Below, one piece after another: positions 25,854-32,891 of a stretch of DNA of 64,000 nt (the stretch's first letter is position 1; every line of letters begins with the position of its first letter). The notes beneath the pieces were generated by a model, which was not told where the DNA came from, searched no databases, and saw only the letters and a program-made list of their open reading frames with translations. Source of the DNA: Streptomyces sp. Z26 (GTDB taxonomy: Bacteria > Actinomycetota > Actinomycetes > Streptomycetales > Streptomycetaceae); assembly GCF_003665095.1 (NCBI RefSeq), contig NZ_RCHV01000002.1:4140501-4204500 (forward strand). The letters run 5' to 3'. The translations under genes and the position numbers were made by a program.

Positions 25854-25925
25854 TCAAGCAGTACGACCACGGCAGCCGGACGGGCCGGTGCCATAGGTAA
25901 ACCAGAAGGTCGTCTGCGTGCGCAT
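25854..25925 (-). CDS. aromatic leader peptide of the chorismate mutase attenuator
   Basis: A 23-codon reading frame, ATG at 25925 and TGA at 25856-25854. Residues 5-11 read T-T-F-W-F-T-Y, four aromatic residues within five codons, covering the three end products of the chorismate pathway. Codon 9 is TTT and codon 11 is TAT, both rare at this GC content, which would favour stalling when charged tRNA is scarce. The frame is too short for a normal protein and is followed by alternative hairpins and then the chorismate mutase gene. The interpretation as a leader peptide is inference from position, codon content and RNA pairing. Confidence 0.75.
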   Translation of the reverse strand: MRTQTTFWFTYGTGPSGCRGRTA

Positions 25926-26082
25926 GCCGCCCAGTATGCCGAACGCCCGGAGCCGCGGGCCGTCGGAGCCGCATGCTGAGACACCCCGCGCCCCCGGTAG
26001 AATCGCGGGGGTCCATCCCCGAGCAGCCGTCCCCGCCAGGCGGGGCGCGCAGCCGCCCGTACCACCGCCGAAAGGCCGCCCC

Positions 26083-27708
26083 GTGGCATCAGAGCCCCTC
26101 GCCGCGTCCGACCCCGCCGCCTCCCGGCCCGCAACGTCCGGCGCGGAGCCGGACACGGTCCTGGTCGTCGACTTCGGCGCGCAGTACGCACAGTTGATCG
26201 CGCGCCGCGTGCGCGAGGCCCGCGTCTACAGCGAGATCGTCCCGCACACGATGCCCGCGGCGGAGATCCTCGCGAAGAACCCGAAGGCGATCATCCTCTC
26301 CGGCGGGCCCTCGTCCGTGTACGCGGAGGACGCGCCCTCCATCGACCGCGCGCTGTTCGAGGCGGGCGTCCCCGTCCTCGGCCTCTGCTACGGCTTCCAG
26401 CTGATGGCCCGCTCCCTCGGCGGCACGGTCGACAACACCGGCGGCCGCGAGTACGGCCGTACGGACCTCTCCGTCGTCAAGCGCGGCTCCACCCTCTTCG
26501 AGGGCACCCCCGGCGAGCAGCAGGTGTGGATGTCGCACGGCGACGCCTGCTCGGCCGCGCCGGAGGGCTTCACCGTCACCGCCGCCACGTCGCTGGTGCC
26601 GGTCGCCGCCTTCGAGGACGACGACCGGAAGCTCTACGGCGTGCAGCACCACCCCGAGGTCATGCACTCCACGTACGGGCAGCAGGTGCTGGAGCACTTC
26701 CTCTACCGCGGTGCCGGGCTCGACCCCTCCTGGACCACCACCAGCATCGTGGACGAGCAGGTCGCGCTCATCCGCGACCAGGTCGGCAGCAAGCGCGCGA
26801 TCTGCGGGCTGTCCGGCGGCGTCGACTCGGCGGTCGCCGCGGCGCTCGTGCAGAAGGCCATCGGCGCGCAGCTGACCTGCGTGTACGTGGACCACGGGCT
26901 GATGCGCAAGGGCGAGACCGAGCAGGTCGAGAAGGACTTCGTGGCGGCCACCGGCGTCCAGCTGAAGGTCGTCGACGCCGCCGACCGCTTCCTCGACGCG
27001 CTGGAGGGTGTCTCCGACCCGGAGCAGAAGCGGAAGATCATCGGGCGCGAGTTCATCCGCGTCTTCGAGCAGGCGCAGGCCGAGCTGGTGGCGGAGGCGG
27101 GCGCGGCGGGCGAGGACGTCGCGTTCCTCGTCCAGGGCACCCTCTACCCGGACGTGGTCGAGTCCGGCGGCGGCTCCGGTACCGCCAACATCAAGTCGCA
27201 CCACAACGTCGGCGGCCTCCCCGACGACCTGGAGTTCCAGCTCGTCGAGCCGCTCCGGAAGCTGTTCAAGGACGAGGTCCGGATGGTCGGGCAGGAGCTG
27301 GGGCTGCCCGAGGAGATCGTGCAGCGGCAGCCGTTCCCCGGGCCCGGCCTGGGCATCCGTATCGTCGGCGCCGTCACCCGCGAACGGCTCGACCTGCTCC
27401 GCGAGGCCGACGCCATCGCCCGCGAGGAGCTGACCGCCGCCGGTCTCGACCGCGACATCTGGCAGTGCCCCGTGGTGCTCCTCGCCGACGTCCGCTCGGT
27501 CGGCGTCCAGGGCGACGGGCGTACGTACGGCCATCCCGTCGTACTCCGGCCCGTCTCCTCCGAGGACGCGATGACGGCGGACTGGTCCCGCCTCCCGTAC
27601 GACGTCCTGTCCCGCGTCTCGACCCGCATCACGAACGAGGTGCGCGACGTCAACCGCGTGGTCCTCGACATCACGAGCAAGCCGCCGGGCACCATCGAGT
27701 GGGAGTGA
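26083..27708 (+). CDS. guaA: GMP synthase (glutamine-hydrolysing)
   Basis: A 541-residue enzyme that aminates XMP to GMP using glutamine and ATP. The N-terminal class I amidotransferase domain has V-V-D-F-G-A-Q-Y, nucleophile Cys102 in G-L-C-Y-G-F-Q-L, and H-H-P-E-V near residue 190. The ATP-pyrophosphatase domain has the P-loop L-S-G-G-V-D-S-A near 250. The C-terminal dimerisation domain ends I-E-W-E, with R-P-V-S-S-E-D-A-M-T-A-D. GTG at 26083 follows AAAGG; it leaves about 27 extra residues before the domain. It completes the IMP-to-GMP route with guaB in this window and ends in a classic terminator. Confidence 0.97.
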   Translation: MASEPLAASDPAASRPATSGAEPDTVLVVDFGAQYAQLIARRVREARVYSEIVPHTMPAAEILAKNPKAIILSGGPSSVYAEDAPSIDRALFEAGVPVLGLCYGFQLMARSLGGTVDNTGGREYGRTDLSVVKRGSTLFEGTPGEQQVWMSHGDACSAAPEGFTVTAATSLVPVAAFEDDDRKLYGVQHHPEVMHSTYGQQVLEHFLYRGAGLDPSWTTTSIVDEQVALIRDQVGSKRAICGLSGGVDSAVAAALVQKAIGAQLTCVYVDHGLMRKGETEQVEKDFVAATGVQLKVVDAADRFLDALEGVSDPEQKRKIIGREFIRVFEQAQAELVAEAGAAGEDVAFLVQGTLYPDVVESGGGSGTANIKSHHNVGGLPDDLEFQLVEPLRKLFKDEVRMVGQELGLPEEIVQRQPFPGPGLGIRIVGAVTRERLDLLREADAIAREELTAAGLDRDIWQCPVVLLADVRSVGVQGDGRTYGHPVVLRPVSSEDAMTADWSRLPYDVLSRVSTRITNEVRDVNRVVLDITSKPPGTIEWE

Positions 27709-27768
27709 CGGGCTCGTAGCCCCGTAGTACCCCGTCCGTCACCTCCGTCCCGTCGTCCCCTGTCGTCC

Positions 27769-27803
27769 AGCCCCCGCAGCCCGGTCCGTGCGCTGCGGGG
27801 GCT
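27769..27803 (+). terminator. terminator of guaA
   Basis: Perfect 12-bp stem (27769-27780 with 27792-27803), 11-base loop, followed by a T-rich TCGTCTTGCTC: the most classical rho-independent terminator in the window. Confidence 0.9.
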
Positions 27804-27886
27804 TCGTCTTGCTCCCGGGGTGTGGACGGAGTTCCTGCCACCCACGGGTGTTGCCAAGCTCATCGCGAATGTAGTACTCCTTATAC

Positions 27887-28144
27887 ATGGGTGAGCAGGT
27901 GCACAATCGACTGGCGATGGTCCGGGCCGAGCGCTCGGTGTCACGTCAGCGCCTGGCCGAAGCGGTCGGCGCGCACTACCAGACGATCGGGTACATCGAG
28001 CGCGGGCAGTACAACCCGAGCCTCGACATGGCCCTGCGCATCTCGGTGTTCTTCGAGCTGCCGGTGGAGGCGCTGTTCTCGCTGGAGCCGTTCCGGCCGC
28101 TCACCGACGAGGTCTACGGGCACGGGAGGAAGGCGACATCATGA
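27887..28144 (+). CDS. small XRE-family helix-turn-helix regulator
   Basis: An 85-residue Cro/CI-type DNA-binding protein: N-R-L-A-M-V-R-A-E-R, then S-R-Q-R-L-A-E-A-V-G-A-H-Y-Q-T-I-G-Y-I-E-R-G as the helix-turn-helix, and a short C-terminus with F-F-E-L-P-V-E-A-L-F. The stop overlaps the start of the following membrane-protein gene (ATGA at 28141-28144), so the two are translationally coupled. Proteins of this size paired with a small membrane protein are widespread in bacteria; the regulator usually controls its own operon. A TTGCCA (27851-27856) and TAGTAC (27872-27877) just upstream may be the promoter, giving a very short leader. Confidence 0.9.
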   Translation: MGEQVHNRLAMVRAERSVSRQRLAEAVGAHYQTIGYIERGQYNPSLDMALRISVFFELPVEALFSLEPFRPLTDEVYGHGRKATS

Positions 28145-28680
28145 CGGGGACCGACGCGCGCGGAGCCACGCGCCTCGACCGCTGGACGTACGGCAGGATG
28201 AACGACCCCCGGCTGCGCCACCTGCACGCCACCCGCGTCCAGCGCCGCCGCATCGTGTGCGCGCACATCGGGGTGACCGCCGTGGCCACGGCGGCACTGG
28301 TCCTGCTGTACGGGCTCGGGCAGCCGCGGTGGGCGGTCGCGGTGCTGGCGGCGACGGTGCTGTGGATTCCGCTCACCGGCCTGCTCAACTCCATGACGCG
28401 CGGCCTGCTCGAACTGCGCCTCCGGATACTGGACGAGCGCCAGATCGCGGAGCGCGAGGCCGTTCTGGCGCGGGCGCACCGCGGCACGCTGTTCCTGTTG
28501 AGCGCCGCCTTCCTGGGGGTCCTCGGCGCGCACGCGTCGGGTGTGACGCTCCATGACCTGGGCGCCCCGATCGCCGTCGTGGGGGTGGTGGCCCTGGTGG
28601 CCCACTGGTTGATGCCGCTGTGGATAGCGGGCTTCCGGGCGCAGGACGAGTGCGACGACGAGGTGCCGGTGACGGGCTGA
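28141..28680 (+). CDS. small multi-pass membrane protein coupled to the XRE regulator
   Basis: A 179-residue protein with four probable transmembrane segments: about residues 38-60, 63-85, 118-140 and 147-168, with a charged helix (R-I-L-D-E-R-Q-I-A-E-R-E-A) between the second and third. No enzymatic motif is visible. The start codon overlaps the stop of the XRE gene, indicating a two-gene operon. I do not recognise a specific function; the pairing suggests the regulator controls its own membrane partner. Two exact 14-bp direct repeats lie just after the stop. Confidence 0.8.
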   Translation: MTGTDARGATRLDRWTYGRMNDPRLRHLHATRVQRRRIVCAHIGVTAVATAALVLLYGLGQPRWAVAVLAATVLWIPLTGLLNSMTRGLLELRLRILDERQIAEREAVLARAHRGTLFLLSAAFLGVLGAHASGVTLHDLGAPIAVVGVVALVAHWLMPLWIAGFRAQDECDDEVPVTG

Positions 28681-28710
28681 CGGCGTCGGGCTCATGGCGT
28701 CCGCTCCACG

Positions 28711-28738
28711 GCTTCGGGCTCCGGGCTTCGGGCTCCGG
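28711..28738. repeat. exact tandem duplication of 14 bp
   Basis: GCTTCGGGCTCCGG occurs at 28711-28724 and again at 28725-28738 with no spacer, between the membrane-protein gene and the HAD-GntR pair. Confidence 0.9.
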
Positions 28739-28787
28739 TGCCGCCGGAGTCCGGGTGCTGTGCGGGGTGTTGACCGTCGCTCCGGCT

Positions 28788-28810
28788 CACTGTCAGTCTG
28801 TCTGACAGTG
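28788..28810. promoter_or_regulatory. palindromic operator upstream of the HAD-GntR pair
   Basis: CACTGTCAG, TCTGT, CTGACAGTG: a perfect 9-bp inverted repeat with 5-base spacer, 36 bp before the HAD start codon. It is a good candidate binding site for the GntR regulator encoded in the same operon. Confidence 0.7.
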
Positions 28811-28846
28811 TGACCGCCTCGCTCGCCCACTTCCGGAGGTCCCGAG

Positions 28847-29542
28847 ATGGCTCCGCCCTTCGCCGTGGCCACGTTCGACAACTACGGCACGCTGACCGAC
28901 TGGGAGGGCGGCGCCGCCCAGTTCCTCTACGAGACGGCCCTGCGCCACGGCGACACCGACCTGGTGCCGGGGCGGGAGCTGCGCGACCTCTGGGAGGGCA
29001 TCCAGTTCGAGATCCTCGGCGGCGCCTACCGCAGCTACAAACAGGTCCTCGCGGAGAGCCTGCGGCAGGTGTGCACGGTGCGCGGCTGGCCGTACGACGA
29101 GGAGCAAGCCGCCGCGTTCGTCCGCTCGATGCGTTCGTGGCAGCCGTTCCCCGACACCCGGCCCGCGCTGCTGCGGGCGCACCGGGCGGGTATGCGGCTG
29201 GTCATCCTCTCCAACACCGACCGCGACATCATCGAGCACAGCCTGCGCCACATGCGCGTTCCGTTCGACGACGTGATCACGGCGGAGGACTGCGGGGCGT
29301 ACAAGCCGGGGCTGGACTTCTTCCGGCAGGCGCTGGACCGGATCGGCGTCGCGCCGCAGGAGATCATCCACGTCGCGTTCGGCTTCAAGTACGACAACGC
29401 GCCCGCGAAGCACTTCGGCATGACCACGGCCTGGGTGAACCGGCATGCCGAACCGACGCCCGACGGCGAGCCCGCCGACCACGAGTGGCGCGACCTGTGG
29501 AGCCTCGCGGAGCTGGCGGACGGCCAGCCGGTGCCGAGGTGA
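28847..29542 (+). CDS. HAD-superfamily hydrolase (haloacid dehalogenase type II-like)
   Basis: A 231-residue HAD hydrolase. Motif I is T-F-D-N-Y-G-T-L-T-D-W at residues 8-18 with the nucleophile Asp10, followed by the small helical cap; motif II is I-L-S-N-T-D, motif III Lys in Y-K-P-G-L-D-F-F, and the motif IV region H-V-A-F-G-F-K-Y-D-N-A-P. Motif IV in typical members reads V-G-D/S-x-x-x-D; here the usual acid is replaced by F-G-F-K-Y-D, with Asp still available. This subfamily includes L-2-haloacid dehalogenases and small phosphatases; the substrate is unknown. ATG at 28847 has CGGAGG upstream. A GntR regulator gene overlaps or follows at the 3' end. Confidence 0.88.
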   Translation: MAPPFAVATFDNYGTLTDWEGGAAQFLYETALRHGDTDLVPGRELRDLWEGIQFEILGGAYRSYKQVLAESLRQVCTVRGWPYDEEQAAAFVRSMRSWQPFPDTRPALLRAHRAGMRLVILSNTDRDIIEHSLRHMRVPFDDVITAEDCGAYKPGLDFFRQALDRIGVAPQEIIHVAFGFKYDNAPAKHFGMTTAWVNRHAEPTPDGEPADHEWRDLWSLAELADGQPVPR

Positions 29543-29568
29543 GGGGCGCAGGAGCGAGGGGCGAAGGG

Positions 29569-30273
29569 GTGCGGAGCGAGGCGGCGAGCGGCGGGGGGCC
29601 GGGGCGGCGCGCGGCAGGGGGAGACCGTACCGGCGCCGGTCCGCTCCAGGTGACCAGCACGACGGACGCGCTGGTCGCCGCGCTCCGCGAGCAGATCCTC
29701 AGCGGTGAGCTGCGCCCGGGGGAGCCGCTGCCGGAGATCGCCGTGGCCGACGCCTTCGGCGTCGCACGGCCCACCGTCCGTTCGGCCTTGCAGATCCTGG
29801 CGGGGCGCCACCTCCTCCACCGGCCGCCGGGACGTACCGCCACGGTGCCGGTGCTCACCGCGGACGACGCCCGGGACCTGCACTTCGTACGCGCCCCGCT
29901 CGAACACGCCGCCGTCACCGCGATCGTGGAGCGCGGCCTCGACGTGACCCCGGCGCGCCGCGCGCTGGCGGAGCTGGAAGCCCTGCCGGAGGAGGCGAGT
30001 TGGGGCGAACGGGTGCAGGCGCACACCGCGTTCCACCTCGCCCTGGTCGACGTGGTGGGCAGCCCCCGGCTCAGCCGCGTGTACCGCCCGCTCCAGGAGG
30101 AGATGCAACTCTGCCTCGCGCAGCTCCGGTCGACGTACCCGCGGCCGTACGATCTCGCGCGCGAGCACCGTGTCCTGCTCGACGCCGTCACGGCGGGCGA
30201 CGCGGACCACGCCCACGCGACGATGCGCGCACATCTGGCCGCCGCCGTACGCCACTTCACGCAGCGGCGGTGA
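29569..30273 (+). CDS. GntR-family transcriptional regulator, FCD subfamily
   Basis: About 234 residues. The winged helix-turn-helix is L-V-A-A-L-R-E-Q-I-L-S-G-E-L-R-P-G-E through V-A-R-P-T-V-R-S-A-L-Q-I-L-A-G-R, followed by the all-helical FCD ligand domain with metal-binding type residues (E-H-A-A, F-H-L-A-L-V-D, E-H-R-V-L-L-D-A, H-A-T-M-R-A-H). The start is uncertain: GTG 29569 has GAAGGG just before it, GTG 29539 overlaps the HAD stop, and GTG 29650 starts right at the domain but lacks a ribosome site. Position after the HAD gene and the palindrome at 28788 suggest it represses this two-gene operon in response to a small acid. Confidence 0.85.
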   Translation: MRSEAASGGGPGRRAAGGDRTGAGPLQVTSTTDALVAALREQILSGELRPGEPLPEIAVADAFGVARPTVRSALQILAGRHLLHRPPGRTATVPVLTADDARDLHFVRAPLEHAAVTAIVERGLDVTPARRALAELEALPEEASWGERVQAHTAFHLALVDVVGSPRLSRVYRPLQEEMQLCLAQLRSTYPRPYDLAREHRVLLDAVTAGDADHAHATMRAHLAAAVRHFTQRR

Positions 30274-30296
30274 ACGCTGCCGCGTTCAGGCCCCGT

Positions 30297-30619
30297 ATGA
30301 GGTCGCAGTGGCCGCGGCGGGTTTTCCGTTCCGCGTTGGCACTGGTGGTGTCCTCGGCGTTGCTTGGCATGCGCGCGTCGCCGCCGCCGACCACTCCGCG
30401 GCGGTGCGGCGCGTACGTGACGAACTGGAGCGGCGTGGATACCGCGTTCTCGGATTCCAGGACATCAAGGGCGCCGAGACGTCGGTCATCCTCGACGCGG
30501 AGAGCAGGGAGAACGACTTCTCGGTCTCCGTGGAGGGGAGTCACCGCCACGACGACCTGCTGTTCTCCGTCATGACACCGTGCCTGCTGCCGCCCGGTGC
30601 GGCACAGCAGCGCTTCTAG
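30297..30619 (+). pseudogene. frameshifted small exported protein
   Basis: Two frames together make one sensible small protein. From ATG 30297 the first frame gives a signal peptide-like start (basic W-P-R-R-V-F-R, then A-L-A-L-V-V-S-S-A-L-L-G), then turns to Pro/Arg nonsense. A second frame from about 30380 gives H-S-A-A-V-R-R-V-R-D-E-L-E-R-R-G-Y-R-V and V-I-L-D-A-E-S-R-E-N-D-F-S-V-S-V and ends at 30619. A net one-base loss between about 30360 and 30385 would explain the split. It could be a real decay or a sequencing error. The intact form would be a secreted or lipid-anchored protein of about 105 residues with unknown role. Confidence 0.55.
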
Positions 30620-30628
30620 GGACGGTCC

Positions 30629-31045
30629 TCAAGGGGTGTACCCGCCGTCCCGGGCCCTCTCGTAGGCGGCCAGTGCCTCTGCATTACCGATGAAAGCCGG
30701 GCCGCAGCGCGGTGGTAGACGATCGATGACCATCGCTACCGCAGCTTGTGCGCTGTCCGTCTCGGCGATCCTGGGGCTGGTGCGGCTCGGCCCCTCGACG
30801 TAGTACCGGCCGTCTCTCAGCGTGCCGATGTAGGGGATGTCCCAGGTGTGGCGGATCTCCGTGCACCTGCTGAAATGCAGCTCCCACATACCGGTCCAGG
30901 GGTAGAGCTGACGAAGCCGCGGCTCGGCATGCGCCACCAGCGTCAACTCGGCAAACGGAGCGGCAAGCGGCGATTCCTCAGGTCGGAGAGGTTCGCCCGC
31001 AGTGGTCAGGACCTTGTGCCAGGCTGCTTCGACAGTATTGGTCAT
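30629..31045 (-). CDS. DUF6193-type protein
   Basis: A 138-residue protein with L-R-Q-L-Y-P-W-T-G-M-W-E-L-H-F-S-R in its centre, then I-G-T-L-R-D-G-R-Y-Y-V-E-G and a helical C-terminus, a pattern I associate with the DUF6193 family often annotated as natural-product associated in Streptomyces. Function is unknown. ATG at 31045 starts M-T-N-T-V-E-A-A-W; an ATG at 31081 adds twelve residues that lie at the edge of an IS relic and is less likely. Base composition is lower in GC than the neighbours, which with the adjacent IS remnant suggests horizontal acquisition. Confidence 0.6.
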   Translation of the reverse strand: MTNTVEAAWHKVLTTAGEPLRPEESPLAAPFAELTLVAHAEPRLRQLYPWTGMWELHFSRCTEIRHTWDIPYIGTLRDGRYYVEGPSRTSPRIAETDSAQAAVAMVIDRLPPRCGPAFIGNAEALAAYERARDGGYTP

Positions 31046-31087
31046 GCCGTGATCCTGCAGGCGCTGCTGCCCTTTCATCAAAGATCA

Positions 31088-31327
31088 TCTTCTGGCAGAT
31101 CATGGTCTGTTGCGCCGAGATGAGCTCAGCGACCAGGAGCAGATCCATCTCGCCTGCGTGGGCCGAGCCAGACCCCTGGCCCTCCTGGTCACTCCCGGCC
31201 AACGCCATGACGGCATCTGTGCGCAGCCGCTGCTGAAACGCGTCCGCGTCCCGCGCCGCGGTTTCGGCCGTCCGTGCTGCCGCCGCGAACAGCATCGTTC
31301 CTGCTCTGCGTGAGATCTGTTTGAAGA
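31088..31327 (+). mobile_element. relic of an IS5-type insertion sequence
   Basis: A 240-bp remnant. The ends carry imperfect inverted repeats: TCTTCTGGCAGATC (31088-31101) and, read from the other end, TCTTCAAACAGATC (31314-31327), 11 of 14 matching. Inside, the plus-strand frame 31110-31313 fuses a transposase N-terminus (L-R-R-D-E-L-S-D-Q-E) directly to a core segment typical of IS5-family transposases (I-H-L-A-C-V-G-R-A-R-P-L-A-L-L-V-T-P-G-Q-style; then R-V-P-R-R-G-F-G-R-P). The bulk of the catalytic domain is deleted and the frame ends early, so it is not active by itself. Confidence 0.75.
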
Positions 31328-31333
31328 CGGGGC

Positions 31334-32827
31334 CTACGGGCGGGCTCCACGCCGGTCGTCCTCCGGCTGGTTGCCGTGGGCGAACGAGGCGCTCTCCGGG
31401 CCGCGCAGCGGGGCGGGTTGGCGTTCCAGCTCGGCGAGGGAGCGGCGGAGGTCGTCGAGGAGCAGGTCCGCGAGGTCGTGCGTGAGCCCGTTGCGTACGA
31501 CGAAGCGGAGCGCGGCGAGGTCCGTACGGTGCTCCGGGAACGTGTACGCGGGGACCAGCCAGCCGCGCTGGCGCAGGTGCGCGGAGACGTCGAAGACCGA
31601 GTAGCCCGTGACCTCCGGGCGCAACGTACAGGCGAAGACGGGGAGTTCGTCGCCGCGCGTGAGCAGCCGGAACGGCCCGAGGGCGGCGACGGCGGCCGCG
31701 AGGGAGGTGGCGACGTCGCGGCAGTACGTCTGCACTCGCCGGTAGCCGTCGAAGCCGAGGCGCAGGAAGGTGTAGTACTGGGCGGCCACCTGCGCGCCGG
31801 GCCGCGAGAAGTTGAGGGCGAAGGTCGGCATGTCGCCGCCCAGGTAGTTGACGTGGAAGACCAGTTCGTCGGGCAGCGCGGCCGTGTCGCGCCAGACGAC
31901 CCAGCCCACGCCCGGGTAGACCAGCCCGTACTTGTGCCCCGAGGTGTTGATCGAGGCGACGCGCGGCAGCCGGAAGTCCCAGCGCAGTTCCGGGTCGCAG
32001 AACGGGGCGATCATCCCGCCTGAGGCCCCGTCGACGTGGACGGGGATGTCGAGTCCCGTGTCCCGTTCCAGCGCGTCGAGGGCGGCGCAGATGCCCGCCA
32101 CGGGCTCGTAGCTGCCGTCGAACGTGGAGCCCAGGACGGCGACGACCCCGATCGTGTTCTCGTCACAGCGCGCGACGGCCTCCTCGGCGGTGAGGTGCAG
32201 CCGGTCGCCCGACATGGGTACGAGACGGGGTTCGACGTCCCAGTACGCGGCGAACTTGTCCCAGCACACCTGCACGTTCGCACCCATGACCAGGTTGGGC
32301 CGCGCCGCCGTCCCGCCCGACGACCACCCGCCCGCCGCCGTCCCCGCCGCCCGCCCCGCGTCGGGCGTACGCGCCCGCTGCCAGCGCCGTTTGAGGGCCA
32401 GCCCGGCCAGCATGCACGCCTCGCTCGACCCGGTCGTGGAGCAGCCCGGCGCCCGCTCCGGCTCGTGCGCGTGCCAGAGCCGGGCGAGCATCCGTACGCA
32501 GCGCTGCTCCAGGGCGGCCGTACGCGGGTACTCGTCCTTGTCGATCACGTTCTTGTCGAAGCACTCGGCCATCAGCCGGTCGGCCTGCGGCTCCATCCAG
32601 GTGGTGACGAAGGTGGCCAGGTTCAGCCGGGCGTTGCCGTCGAGCATCAGCTCGTCGTGCACGATCTGGTACGCCAGCTCCGGATCCATCTCGTCGTCGG
32701 GCAGCGTCTCGCGCGGGACCCGTGGAGGCTCCGAGGCGAACATCGGGTTGACCGCCAGCACCGGGCGTTCGCCGCCACCGGCCGTACGGTGCCCGTCGTT
32801 CCTGTGTGAACTGGCCACGTCTCCCAC
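31334..32827 (-). CDS. glutamate decarboxylase
   Basis: A 497-residue PLP enzyme of group II decarboxylases that converts glutamate to GABA and CO2 in the cytoplasm. Family marks include Y-Q-I-V-H-D-E-L-M-L-D-G-N-A-R-L-N-L-A near residue 53, S-T-T-G-S-S-E-A-C-M-L-A-G-L, H-V-D-G-A-S-G-G, and the PLP lysine in S-I-N-T-S-G-H-K-Y-G-L (Lys299 from this start). The C-terminus continues 30 residues past the core. The start is GTG at 32827 or GTG at 32818; neither has an ideal ribosome site. GABA formed here could enter succinate through the semialdehyde dehydrogenase encoded at 21 kb. It sits between the IS relic and the RiPP locus. Confidence 0.93.
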   Translation of the reverse strand: MGDVASSHRNDGHRTAGGGERPVLAVNPMFASEPPRVPRETLPDDEMDPELAYQIVHDELMLDGNARLNLATFVTTWMEPQADRLMAECFDKNVIDKDEYPRTAALEQRCVRMLARLWHAHEPERAPGCSTTGSSEACMLAGLALKRRWQRARTPDAGRAAGTAAGGWSSGGTAARPNLVMGANVQVCWDKFAAYWDVEPRLVPMSGDRLHLTAEEAVARCDENTIGVVAVLGSTFDGSYEPVAGICAALDALERDTGLDIPVHVDGASGGMIAPFCDPELRWDFRLPRVASINTSGHKYGLVYPGVGWVVWRDTAALPDELVFHVNYLGGDMPTFALNFSRPGAQVAAQYYTFLRLGFDGYRRVQTYCRDVATSLAAAVAALGPFRLLTRGDELPVFACTLRPEVTGYSVFDVSAHLRQRGWLVPAYTFPEHRTDLAALRFVVRNGLTHDLADLLLDDLRRSLAELERQPAPLRGPESASFAHGNQPEDDRRGARP

Positions 32828-32891
32828 GGTAGGGCGTGCCCCCGGAACGCGCGCGGGGAGCGCTGCCGCCCCCGGGGGAGTGCGCCGTGGT

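Noticed and set aside
25843..25865. TTGTCAGTG on the plus strand in the chorismate mutase leader, possible third kind of DNA-damage promoter for guaA
   Set aside because: Eight bases downstream the -10 position reads AGTACG, not TAnnnT, so only half of the motif is present; guaA starts over 200 bp away.
27887..28680. XRE regulator plus small membrane protein as a toxin-antitoxin or defence pair
   Set aside because: The membrane protein has four ordinary helices and no toxin-like feature; such pairs are common and usually not toxic.
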